Positions 1 through 7,044 are shown, counted from the stretch's first letter. The stretch is DNA of 9,218 bases from Prado023 sp036375875 (GCA_036375875.1 DASVBK010000247.1:1-9218), one strand, 5' to 3'. Notes: generated by a model from the letters alone, not told the origin. Program-made: numbers and translations.

Positions 1-49
1 CGGGGGGCCGTCCCCGCGGGCCACGGCCGGCGCCGTCACAGGTGGGCCG

Positions 50-964
50 GTGGCCGGCGTCCGTTCGGTGGGGCGAGGGACGCGAGGCCTGCTCGTCGTC
101 GCGTTCCTGGCGCTGGTGCTCGTGGCCGGCGTCTCGCTCGCCATGGCGAGTGGGTGGGCTGCCTCCGCCCCGATGGGCGCCAGGGCGCCGAGCCCCGTGG
201 ACGCCTCGAGGCCAGCGGGTGTGCCCCAGCCGCAGGGCGATGGGCAGGCGTCCTCGGCTTCGCCTCCTGAAGCGGCCGGGGGCGCTCCCTCGACGCCCGG
301 GGCCAGCGCAGGGCCGTCCGGCTCCCCGGACTGGTGGGCCGTGCTCACGCAGCTGGACCAGTGCCGGGGTCGCGCCCTGGGCGCCGCGGACCCGAGCCTC
401 ATCAGCAGCTACGCAACGCCGGGCAGCCAGGTCGCCCGTGCCGACGAGGCGCTCATCGCCGCGCTCATCGCCGATGGGGTCACGCCCCGGGGGTGGAGCA
501 CCACGCTCATCGCGCTCGAGGAGGTGGTGCCCGAGCGGGAGACGGGGCCGTCCAGGGAGCTCGATCCGGCAGCCGGCTCGCAGGGGCCGGACGGCTCGGA
601 GCCGTCGGATGGCCTGGAGGCGTCCGCAGATCCCGGGCCGTCCGCAGCTCTCGGGCCTTCGGCACATCCGGACCTCGAACCGGGCGCCGACGAGGACCGC
701 GACGTGATGGTCGGCCCAGCCGTGCGTCAGGTGCGCCTGGTGATCGTGGATCGGCGCTCGGCGTACGACCTCGTCGACCGGGCCGGGCGCACGGTGCGGG
801 CGGTGCCGGCCGCACCCGAGCAGCGCTGGGCCGTGACGCTCCAGCGGGGGACGGAGGTGGCCGACCAGGGCAGCCCGCTCGGAGCCAGGACCCAAGCACC
901 CGCAGTTGCCTCAGATGCCATGGATCCGGGGTGGCGGCTCGCGGCCGTCACCCGCGAGCCATGA
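50..964 (+). CDS. hypothetical membrane-anchored/exported protein, possible SnoaL/NTF2-like domain
   Basis: Function not recognised. With the GTG start used here the protein has 304 residues: a short Arg-containing N-terminus, one hydrophobic segment (about residues 13-34) suited to a membrane anchor or uncleaved signal, and an Ala/Pro/Ser/Gly-rich linker (about 38-93). A folded part begins at PDWWAVLTQLDQCR (93-106) and continues with an ADPSLISSYATPGS stretch and a D-x-ALIAALIADG helix, then a strand near 150-160. About 58 acidic Pro/Ser-rich residues (161-218) interrupt it, and it resumes with RLVIVDRRSAYDLVD and ends near WRLAAVT. The helix-then-strands order resembles small SnoaL/NTF2-like domains, but this is inference. 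An AGGTGG at 40-45 could be the ribosome binding site for GTG-50. However, the frame stays open to the left edge, so the true start may lie outside the window. Codon choice is somewhat less biased than in the neighbouring enzymes. It converges on the SDR gene with 18 bases between stops. Confidence 0.7.
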   Translation: MAGVRSVGRGTRGLLVVAFLALVLVAGVSLAMASGWAASAPMGARAPSPVDASRPAGVPQPQGDGQASSASPPEAAGGAPSTPGASAGPSGSPDWWAVLTQLDQCRGRALGAADPSLISSYATPGSQVARADEALIAALIADGVTPRGWSTTLIALEEVVPERETGPSRELDPAAGSQGPDGSEPSDGLEASADPGPSAALGPSAHPDLEPGADEDRDVMVGPAVRQVRLVIVDRRSAYDLVDRAGRTVRAVPAAPEQRWAVTLQRGTEVADQGSPLGARTQAPAVASDAMDPGWRLAAVTREP

Positions 965-982
965 ATGTGGCGCCGGCTGGCG

Positions 983-1873
983 TCAGCGTGCGGCGAGGGC
1001 CGCGGCCAGCGCCTGCTCGATCGTCGGGTCCTGGAAGACGAAGCCGGCCTCGAGCAGCCGGTTCGGCAGCACGCGTGCGCTGCCGAGCACCTCCGAGGAG
1101 AACTCGCCGAGTGCCAGTTCGAGCGCCTTGGCGGGGACCGGGAGCAGCGTGGGCCGCTTGAGCAGGCGGCCCATCGCGGTGGTGACCTCGGCATTGGTGG
1201 CGGGCGTGGGGGCGGTGAGGTTCACCGGCCCCGCCACGTGATCGAGCAGGAATGTCAGGGCGGCCACCTCGTCGCGCAGCGAGATGAACGACCACCACTG
1301 GTGCCCGCTGCCCAGCCGCCCACCACCGCCGAGCTTGAAGATCGGCCAGAGCCGGCCCCAGGCACCGCCGCGACCGGCCACGACCAGGCCGGTGCGCGGG
1401 TGCACGACGCGGATACCCGCCTCCCGCGCGGGATCCGCGGCTGCCTCCCACGCGACGACCACGTCGGCGAGGAATCCGGTGCCAGCCTCGGCGGACTCGT
1501 CCACCGCGCGATCGCCGGTGTCCCCGTAGAACCCGATCGCGGAGCCCGACACAAGCACGCTGGGCCGACGCTCCAGTCCCGCCATCGCGCGGGCGATCGT
1601 GTCGGTGCCCCGCACCCGGGAATCCCGGATCTCGGCCTTGTAGGCGTCGGTCCAGCGGTGGTCCCCGACGCCGGCGCCTGCGAGATGGACCGCGGCGTCG
1701 ATCCCCTCGAGGGCACGCAGGTCGACGGTGCCGCCCATCGGGTCCCAGCGCACCGCATCGGGCGCCGAGGCCGCGCCGCGCACCAGGCGGAGCACGTCGT
1801 GGCCCTGGCGCCGCAGGTGCGGCACCAGGGCCGTGCCGATCAACCCCGACGCGCCGGTGACGGCGATGCGCAT
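983..1873 (-). CDS. TIGR01777-family SDR oxidoreductase (YfcH / SDR39U1-like)
   Basis: Extended/atypical short-chain dehydrogenase-like protein of 296 residues, the usual family length. The N-terminal Rossmann motif TGASGLIG lies at 6-13 and points to NAD(P) binding. Family-typical stretches follow: HLAGAGVGDHRW (63-74), the RDSRVRGT region (83-90) and SGSAIGFYGD (109-118), which holds the Ser and Tyr of the active-site region. A C-terminal DUF1731-type domain spans about 240-296 (LLPVPAKALELALGEF, then VLPNRLLEAGFVFQDP). The substrate of the family is unknown, so no reaction is assigned. The ATG overlaps the E2 stop codon in a TGATG arrangement, implying translational coupling and co-transcription with sucB and lpd. 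The gene commonly follows the E2 gene in actinomycetes, which supports the call. It is the last gene of the minus-strand operon. Confidence 0.93.
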   Translation of the reverse strand: MRIAVTGASGLIGTALVPHLRRQGHDVLRLVRGAASAPDAVRWDPMGGTVDLRALEGIDAAVHLAGAGVGDHRWTDAYKAEIRDSRVRGTDTIARAMAGLERRPSVLVSGSAIGFYGDTGDRAVDESAEAGTGFLADVVVAWEAAADPAREAGIRVVHPRTGLVVAGRGGAWGRLWPIFKLGGGGRLGSGHQWWSFISLRDEVAALTFLLDHVAGPVNLTAPTPATNAEVTTAMGRLLKRPTLLPVPAKALELALGEFSSEVLGSARVLPNRLLEAGFVFQDPTIEQALAAALAAR

Positions 1874-3843
1874 CAGGCCAGCTCGGACTCGAAGTCGCCG
1901 GTCTCGAGGCGCTGCTTGAGCACGGTCAGGAAGCGTGCGGCGTCGGCCCCGTCGACCAGGCGGTGGTCGTAGGTCAGCGCCATGTAGGCCATCGAGCGGA
2001 TCGCGATCGAGTCGGCGCCGGTCTCGTCGGTGACGACCACGGGCCGTCGCACGATGGCACCGGTGCCGAGGATCGCCACCTGCGGCTGGTTGATGATGGG
2101 GGTGTCGAACAGGGCGCCTCGGCTGCCGGTGTTGGTCAACGTGAAGGTGCCGCCCGACAGCTCGTCGGGCGAGACCTTGTTCGTCCGCGTGCGCTCCGCG
2201 ACGTCGACGATCTTGCGGGCCAGGCCGGCGATGTTGAGCGTGTCGGCGTCGCGCACGACGGGCACCAGCAGGCCGCGCTCCGTGTCGACGGCGATGCCCA
2301 GGTGCACGGCACCGTGGTAGGTCACGGTGCCGGCGGCCTGGTCCAGCGACGCGTTCACCACGGGGAACTGCTTGAGCGCCTCGATCGTCGCCTTCGCCAG
2401 GAACGGCATGAACGACAGCTTCACGCCCTCACGGGCCTCGAAGCTGCGGCGGTGCTTGGCCCGCAGGAGCGCGATGCGGGTGAGGTCGGCCTCCACCACG
2501 GTGGTGAGCTGTGCGGAGACCTGCAGCGACTCGACCATGCGCTCGGCGATCACCTTGCGCAGGCGGGTCATCTTCTCGGTGCGGGTGTCGCCAGGGCTGG
2601 CAGCCGCGACGGGCGTAGCGGGCGGCGCCGCCGCAGCCGGTGCGCTGGCCGGAGCCGGGACCGCCGGGGCAGCCGGGGCAGCCGCGGGGGCCGGGGCGGG
2701 AGCGGGAGCAGCCGCGGGAGCCGGAGCAGCGGCCGTCGGCGCCGGGGCGCCGACTGCCGCAGGCGGGGCCGCCCTGCCGCCGGGGGCGGCGTCGAAGACG
2801 TCCTGCTTGGTGATGCGACCGCCGACCCCGGTGCCGCGAACCCGGCTGAGGTCCACGCCAGCCTGGGCGGCCAGCTTGCGGACCAAGGGGGTCACGTAGA
2901 GGTCCGAGGGAGCTCCCGCGGCGTGAGCCCCGGCCGCCTCGGCCGCGGCTGGCGCCGGGGTCGGTGACGCGGGCGGGGCGCCGATCGCCTGGGCCTCCGG
3001 CTGCTGGGGGGCCGGGGCCGGGGGCGGCGAGGCCGGCGGGGCGGTGATGGGCTCGGCGACCTCAGCATCGCCGGAGGCAGCTGCGGCGGCCTCTGGCGCC
3101 GGAGGCGTCTCCGCCCCCGGCGCGCCCGGGGCAGCGGGCGTGCCGATCACGCCCAGCGTGCTGCCGACCTCGGCGGTCTCGTCCTCGGACACCCGGATCT
3201 CGAGCAGCGTCCCGGAGGCGGGCGAGGGGATCTCGGTGTCGACCTTGTCGGTGGAGACCTCGAGCAGCGGCTCGTCGGCCCTGACCTCCTCGCCGACGGC
3301 CTTGAGCCAGCGGGTGACGGTGCCCTCGGTGACGGACTCCCCGAGCGCCGGGAGCACCACGGGAGTCTCGCTGCCGGGCACGGCCTGGCTGCCCGAGCGA
3401 TAGGGGCTCGGGTCGGGCGGCACGTTGCCCAGGGCGGCCGCGGCGGCCGCTGCTGCGGGGGCGACCGCAGCCGGCGGCGGGGGAGCGGCAGCCGGCGCGG
3501 CAGCTGGGGGAGCAGCGGGAGCGGCTGGGGCAGCGGGAGGAGCCGGGGCGGGTGCGGCCGCTGGTGCCGCAGCCGCAGGCTCCGGGGTGGGTGCCGGTGC
3601 CTCGCCGGCCTCGCCGATCACCGCGAGCGCGCCGCCGACGGCGACCGTCTCGTCCTCGCCTGCCGCGATGGACAGCAGCACGCCGGAGGCCGGGGCCGGG
3701 ATCTCGGTGTCGACCTTGTCGGTCGAGACCTCCACGAGGGGCTCGTCGGCGCGCACCTCCTCGCCGACCTGCTTGAGCCAACGGGTGACGGTGCCCTCGG
3801 TGACGCTCTCGCCGAGCTGCGGCATGGTGACGGTGACCGACAT
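1873..3843 (-). CDS. sucB: dihydrolipoamide acyltransferase (E2) of a 2-oxoacid dehydrogenase complex, two lipoyl domains
   Basis: E2 core enzyme of 656 residues: it carries acyl groups from E1 on lipoyl-lysine and transfers them to CoA. Domains in order: lipoyl domain 1 (about 2-78, lipoyl lysine K43 in TDKVD); an Ala/Pro linker (about 83-137); lipoyl domain 2 (about 160-235, K200 in the same TDKVD motif); a second Ala/Pro linker; a peripheral-subunit-binding domain (about 316-352, YVTPLVRKLAAQAGVDL and GTGVGGRITKQDV); a third Ala/Pro linker (about 353-418); and the catalytic domain (about 419-656) with the active-site motif DHRLVDG (H627, D631). The ATG is preceded by AGGAG 11 bases upstream. 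It lies 75 bases after lpd and couples to the SDR gene by TGATG. Databases usually label such proteins SucB (succinyltransferase). In mycobacteria and corynebacteria the equivalent protein serves pyruvate dehydrogenase (DlaT/AceF), so the acyl specificity is not settled by sequence. The family call is very secure. Confidence 0.97.
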   Translation of the reverse strand: MSVTVTMPQLGESVTEGTVTRWLKQVGEEVRADEPLVEVSTDKVDTEIPAPASGVLLSIAAGEDETVAVGGALAVIGEAGEAPAPTPEPAAAAPAAAPAPAPPAAPAAPAAPPAAAPAAAPPPPAAVAPAAAAAAAALGNVPPDPSPYRSGSQAVPGSETPVVLPALGESVTEGTVTRWLKAVGEEVRADEPLLEVSTDKVDTEIPSPASGTLLEIRVSEDETAEVGSTLGVIGTPAAPGAPGAETPPAPEAAAAASGDAEVAEPITAPPASPPPAPAPQQPEAQAIGAPPASPTPAPAAAEAAGAHAAGAPSDLYVTPLVRKLAAQAGVDLSRVRGTGVGGRITKQDVFDAAPGGRAAPPAAVGAPAPTAAAPAPAAAPAPAPAPAAAPAAPAVPAPASAPAAAAPPATPVAAASPGDTRTEKMTRLRKVIAERMVESLQVSAQLTTVVEADLTRIALLRAKHRRSFEAREGVKLSFMPFLAKATIEALKQFPVVNASLDQAAGTVTYHGAVHLGIAVDTERGLLVPVVRDADTLNIAGLARKIVDVAERTRTNKVSPDELSGGTFTLTNTGSRGALFDTPIINQPQVAILGTGAIVRRPVVVTDETGADSIAIRSMAYMALTYDHRLVDGADAARFLTVLKQRLETGDFESELA

Positions 3844-3854
3844 CTCCGGTGGTG

Positions 3855-3859
3855 CTCCT
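3855..3859 (-). promoter_or_regulatory. ribosome binding site of the E2 gene
   Basis: AGGAG on the minus strand, 11 bases before the ATG at 3843. A second GGAG abuts the start codon directly and is too close to serve. This is the clearest Shine-Dalgarno sequence in the operon and fixes the E2 start. The rest of the 75-base lpd-E2 gap (3844-3918) shows no convincing promoter or terminator. Confidence 0.7.
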
Positions 3860-3918
3860 ATCGGGTGGGTGCTGTCGCGGGGGGCTCGGGCCAGTGGTGC
3901 CGGCGGTGCGGGGGTGGG

Positions 3919-5295
3919 TCAGGCGTGGGCGTGCAGCGGCTTGCCGGCCAGTGCCAGGTGCGCCTCGCCGAGGGCCTCGTTCTGCGTCGGGTGCGCATGC
4001 ACCAGCTGGGCGACCTCGGCGGGGTAGGCCTCCCAGTTGTAGATGAGCTGGGCCTCGCCGATCTGCTCGCCCATCCGGGCGCCGATCATGTGCACGCCCA
4101 CGACCGGGCCGTCGGTGCGCCGCACCAGCTTCACGAAGCCGGTCGTGCCCAGGATCTGGCTCCTGCCGTTGCCACCGAGGTTGTACTCGTAGACCTCGAC
4201 CGCCTCGGCGCCGAGCTTCTCGCTGGCCTGGGCCTCGGTGAGCCCGATCGAGGCGATCTCCGGGTCGCAGTACGTGACCCGCGGGATGCCGAGCTCGTCG
4301 ATGGGCGGCGGGTTCAGGCCGGCGATCTCCTCGGCCACGAAGATGCCCTGCTGGAAGCCGCGGTGCGCCAGCTGCAGGCCCGGCACGATGTCGCCGACGG
4401 CGAACAGGCCGGGCACGTTGGTGCGCAGCCGCTCGTCGGCGAGCACCCAGCCGCGCTCCATGGCCACGCCCTGCTCCTCGTAGCCCATGCCGGAGGCGTT
4501 CGGGCCGCGGCCGACCGCCACGAGCATCACCTCGGCGGTGAAGGTGGAGCCGTCCTCGAGGGTGGCCACCACGCCGGCGTCGTCCTGGGTGACGCTGGCG
4601 AAGCGCACCCCGGTCTTGAAGTTGATCTTGCGCTTGCGGAACGCGCGCTCGAGGGCCTTCGAGATGGCCTCGTCCTCGGCCGGCACCAGCCGGGGCAGCG
4701 CCTCGATGATGGTCACCTCGGCGCCGAACGACTTCCAGACCGAGGCGAACTCGACGCCGATCACGCCGCCGCCGAGCACGATGACCGACGTCGGGATGGT
4801 GTCCATCTGCAGCACCTGGTCGGAAGTCATCACGCGGCCGCCGATCTCCAGGCCCGGCAGCGTGCGGGCGTACGAGCCGGTGGCCAGCACGACGTTGCGC
4901 CCCACGTACTCGGTGCCATCCACCGTGACGGTGTTGGGCCCGGTGAGCTGGCCGGTGCCCTCGACGTAGGTGATCGCGCGGCTCTTCACCAGGCCCTGCA
5001 GGCCCTTGTACAGGCGGTTGATGACGCCGTCGCGGTACTTGTTGACCGCGACCAGGTCGATGCCGTTGAGGCTCAGGTCCACGCCGAAGTTGGCGCTCTC
5101 GCGGGCCGTGTCCGCGACCTCGGCGGCGTGCAGCAGGGCCTTGGTCGGGATGCAGCCCCAGTGCAGGCAGGTGCCGCCGAGCTTGTCGCGCTCGATGAGG
5201 GCGACGGAGAGGTTGAGCTGGGAGGCGCGCAGTGCGCACGCGTACCCGCCGCTGCCCCCACCGAGGATCACCACGTCGAACTGGTTGTCGGCCAC
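3919..5295 (-). CDS. lpd: dihydrolipoyl dehydrogenase (E3)
   Basis: FAD-dependent flavoprotein disulfide reductase of 458 residues that reoxidises dihydrolipoamide with NAD+, serving 2-oxoacid dehydrogenase complexes and usually also glycine cleavage as L-protein. Visible elements in order: FAD ADP-binding fold VVILGGGSGGYACALRAS (8-25); redox-active disulfide GGTCLHWGCIPTK with C43 and C48; NAD-binding fold VIVLGGGVIGVEFASVW in mid-protein; second FAD motif (GLFAVGDIVPG); and the dimer-interface active-site base HPTQNE with H435 and E440. The start is GTG at 5295, eight bases after GAGGGGG (5304-5310), and the FAD motif follows at once, so this start is well placed. The protein ends soon after the HPTQNE region with a short His-containing tail. 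It lies upstream of the E2 gene on the same strand, as expected for an E3-E2 operon. It follows pepA after a 164-base gap that carries a strong hairpin. Confidence 0.97.
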   Translation of the reverse strand: MADNQFDVVILGGGSGGYACALRASQLNLSVALIERDKLGGTCLHWGCIPTKALLHAAEVADTARESANFGVDLSLNGIDLVAVNKYRDGVINRLYKGLQGLVKSRAITYVEGTGQLTGPNTVTVDGTEYVGRNVVLATGSYARTLPGLEIGGRVMTSDQVLQMDTIPTSVIVLGGGVIGVEFASVWKSFGAEVTIIEALPRLVPAEDEAISKALERAFRKRKINFKTGVRFASVTQDDAGVVATLEDGSTFTAEVMLVAVGRGPNASGMGYEEQGVAMERGWVLADERLRTNVPGLFAVGDIVPGLQLAHRGFQQGIFVAEEIAGLNPPPIDELGIPRVTYCDPEIASIGLTEAQASEKLGAEAVEVYEYNLGGNGRSQILGTTGFVKLVRRTDGPVVGVHMIGARMGEQIGEAQLIYNWEAYPAEVAQLVHAHPTQNEALGEAHLALAGKPLHAHA

Positions 5296-5338
5296 GGATG
5301 CGGCCCCCTCTCGTCACGTCGCACTGCCGTCGGATCAT

Positions 5339-5372
5339 CGCGCAGGCGGCATGGTGCATGGGTGCCTGCGCG
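5339..5372 (-). other. strong hairpin in the pepA-lpd gap
   Basis: Perfect 9-base inverted repeat, CGCGCAGGC (5339-5347, plus strand) and GCCTGCGCG (5364-5372). Inside its 16-base loop is a further CATG-GTG-CATG mini-stem. As minus-strand RNA it lies 88 bases after the pepA stop and 43 bases before the lpd start. No T-tract follows, so it is not a classical intrinsic terminator. It could be a weak or U-less terminator, an RNA stability element between cistrons, or part of an lpd leader. A second, smaller stem is next to it upstream in the transcript (5373-5378 with 5384-5389). A weaker pairing, 5423-5428 with 5451-5456, lies just past the pepA stop. No clear promoter for lpd was found in the gap. 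Confidence 0.5.
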
Positions 5373-5459
5373 GGCAGGGCCATCCTGCCAGCATGTGCCG
5401 GCTCACGCGTCGAGGAGCGCGACCAGCCCGTGCGAGGGATCAGTGATCGCGGCTGGCCG

Positions 5460-6959
5460 TCACGCCTCGGTGTCCACGGCGCTGCTCGCAGGGGTGGCCC
5501 CAGCCATCCGCTCGGCGACCGCGACCAAGGTGCGCACCCCGAACCCGGTGCCCCCCTTGCCGAACGCCCCCCACGCGCTGCCCTCGTTGAAGGCCGGCCC
5601 GGCGATGTCGACGTGGGCCCAGCGCACCCCCTCGGGGACGAACTCCCGCAGGAACGCGGCCGCCGTCATCATCCCGCCGTTGCGCTCGCCGATGTTCGCC
5701 AGGTCAGCCACCGGGGAGTCCAGCGACGGACGCATCTCCTCGGGGATCGGCATCGGCCACGCCAGCTCCCCCGCCGCCTCGGCGGCTGCGCAGACCTCGT
5801 CGCGCCAGACATCGTCGTTGCCCATGACCCCGGCGATGCGCGAGCCCAGGGCGACCAGTTGCGCGCCGGTGAGCGTCGCGATGTCGACGATGGCGTCGGG
5901 CTCGTCCTGGCCGCAGCGCACCAGGGCGTCCATCATGACCAGGCGCCCCTCCGCGTCGGTGTTGAGCACCTCGACGGTCTTGCCGCCGTAGGCGGTGATC
6001 ACGTCGCCCGGACGCTGCGCGCTGCCGCTGGGCATGTTCTCGGCCACCGCCAGGTACGCGGTGACGCGCACCGGCAGGCCGAGGGCGGCGATCACCTGGA
6101 CGGCTGCCAGGGTGGCCGCCGCACCGCCCATGTCCATCTTCATGGCCGCCATCGACGCGGCGGGCTTGAGCGACAGGCCCCCGGAGTCGAACGTGATGCC
6201 CTTGCCCACCAGGGCCAGGTGGGCGCTCGCGCCTTCGGGTGCGTAAGCCAAGCGGACCAGCCGCGGTGGGTTGGCCGAGCCCTGGCCGACGCCGAGGATC
6301 CCGCCGTAGCCGCCCTCGGCCAGTGCCGTCTCGTCGAGCACCTCGACCTCGACGGGCGCCCCGGCCAGGGCGTCGTGTGCCGCCTGTGCCAGCGCGGCCG
6401 GGGGCAGGGCTCCAGCCGGGGTGTCCACCAGGCGGCGGGCGAGCACGACGCCGGCGGCGATGGCCTCGGCCCGCTGCGCGGCGCCCGCCACCGCCGCGGG
6501 GTCCGGGACGAGCACTGTCACGTGCTCGGGGGCGGCCGCGGGGGGATCGCCCTGCGGCCGCCCCGGGTAGCGGTAGGCGCCGACGAGGGCCCCAGTTGCC
6601 GCGGCCTCCACGAGCGGGGGCTCCTCCCCGACGGGCAGCGCCAGGGCAACCCGCGCGACCTTGGCGCAGCGCAGCGCTGCCCCCGCCGCGCGGCTGATCG
6701 TCCGGGCGCCCGAGGCGTCGTCGGCAGGCCCCAGCCCGACGAGCATGATCGGCGGCAGGCCGGCCACGCCGGGGATCCGCAGCACCTCGTCCACCGCCCC
6801 GGTGGCGCCGATGACAGCGGCCGCCTCGGCGACGGCTGCCCGCTGCTCCTCGGTGAGCCCGTGCGCGCCCGGCACGGCGGGCCCCTGCGCGCCCTTGACC
6901 AGCCCCACCACGAGCAGGTCGACGGTCCCGGCAGCGGTGTCGAGTGTCAACGTCGTCAT
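5460..6959 (-). CDS. pepA: leucyl aminopeptidase, M17 family (cytosol aminopeptidase)
   Basis: Two-metal, normally hexameric cytosolic aminopeptidase of 499 residues, typical for M17; it releases N-terminal amino acids during peptide turnover. The family signature NTDAEGRL is at 333-340. Residues matching the E. coli PepA metal ligands and catalytic pair appear with conserved spacing: K253, D258, D276, D335 and E337 (ligands), K265 and R339 (catalytic). Examples are GKGITFDSGGLSLKP and MKMDMGGAAAT. The N-terminal third is the more variable macro-like domain and is Ala-rich here. The ATG at 6959 is preceded by GAGGGG only two bases upstream, and by a TANNNT element that would give an almost leaderless transcript. 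It is the first gene of the minus-strand group pepA-lpd-E2-SDR and is divergent from gcvT. Some M17 proteins also bind DNA; nothing here shows that. Confidence 0.96.
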   Translation of the reverse strand: MTTLTLDTAAGTVDLLVVGLVKGAQGPAVPGAHGLTEEQRAAVAEAAAVIGATGAVDEVLRIPGVAGLPPIMLVGLGPADDASGARTISRAAGAALRCAKVARVALALPVGEEPPLVEAAATGALVGAYRYPGRPQGDPPAAAPEHVTVLVPDPAAVAGAAQRAEAIAAGVVLARRLVDTPAGALPPAALAQAAHDALAGAPVEVEVLDETALAEGGYGGILGVGQGSANPPRLVRLAYAPEGASAHLALVGKGITFDSGGLSLKPAASMAAMKMDMGGAAATLAAVQVIAALGLPVRVTAYLAVAENMPSGSAQRPGDVITAYGGKTVEVLNTDAEGRLVMMDALVRCGQDEPDAIVDIATLTGAQLVALGSRIAGVMGNDDVWRDEVCAAAEAAGELAWPMPIPEEMRPSLDSPVADLANIGERNGGMMTAAAFLREFVPEGVRWAHVDIAGPAFNEGSAWGAFGKGGTGFGVRTLVAVAERMAGATPASSAVDTEA

Positions 6960-6967
6960 GGCCCCTC

Positions 6968-6973
6968 ACCGTA
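6968..6973 (-). promoter_or_regulatory. putative -10 element of pepA
   Basis: TACGGT on the minus strand fits the actinobacterial TANNNT -10 consensus and ends eight bases before the pepA ATG. Transcription would then start at or within a base or two of the start codon. No TTGACA-like -35 is visible at 16-19 bases spacing, which is common in high-GC actinobacteria. The GAGGGG between it and the ATG is too close for efficient ribosome binding. Confidence 0.4.
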
Positions 6974-7031
6974 TTGCCTGTTGGGGTACCGCGCCGCCGG
7001 CATCAGCCCGCTGCGCACGGCCCGTCGCGCG

Positions 7032-7037
7032 TACGCT
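7032..7037 (+). promoter_or_regulatory. putative -10 element of gcvT, leaderless start
   Basis: TACGCT fits TANNNT and is followed by seven bases (all G or C) and then the gcvT GTG. This is the geometry of a leaderless actinobacterial promoter, and there is no purine-rich ribosome binding site in the preceding 25 bases. No convincing -35 was seen. Confidence 0.5.
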
Positions 7038-7044
7038 GCGGCCC

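Noticed and set aside
965..982. Terminator between the convergent hypothetical and SDR genes
   Set aside because: Only a four-base stem (CGCC/GGCG around GGCT) without a T-tract; too weak to call in this composition.
2600..2790. GCC/GGGGC-type tandem repeats, possible microsatellite
   Set aside because: They encode the Ala/Pro linker of the E2 protein, a normal feature of these multidomain acyltransferases; the copies are imperfect and in frame.
3062..5383. Long minus-strand open frame (about 770 codons) starting in the lpd leader
   Set aside because: It is a frameshifted reading of lpd and the E2 5' half; the translation is Arg/Gly-rich and the true frames carry all family motifs.
3865..5991. 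Long open frame (about 700 codons) on the plus strand opposite lpd and the pepA 3' end
   Set aside because: Antisense to two secure enzymes. Its translation is Arg/Gly/Ala/His-rich with no recognisable motif, as expected from the GC-rich third positions of the real genes.
6661..7044. Upstream in-frame extension of gcvT into pepA
   Set aside because: It would overlap the divergent pepA gene by about 300 bases, and T-protein homology begins right after the GTG at 7045.
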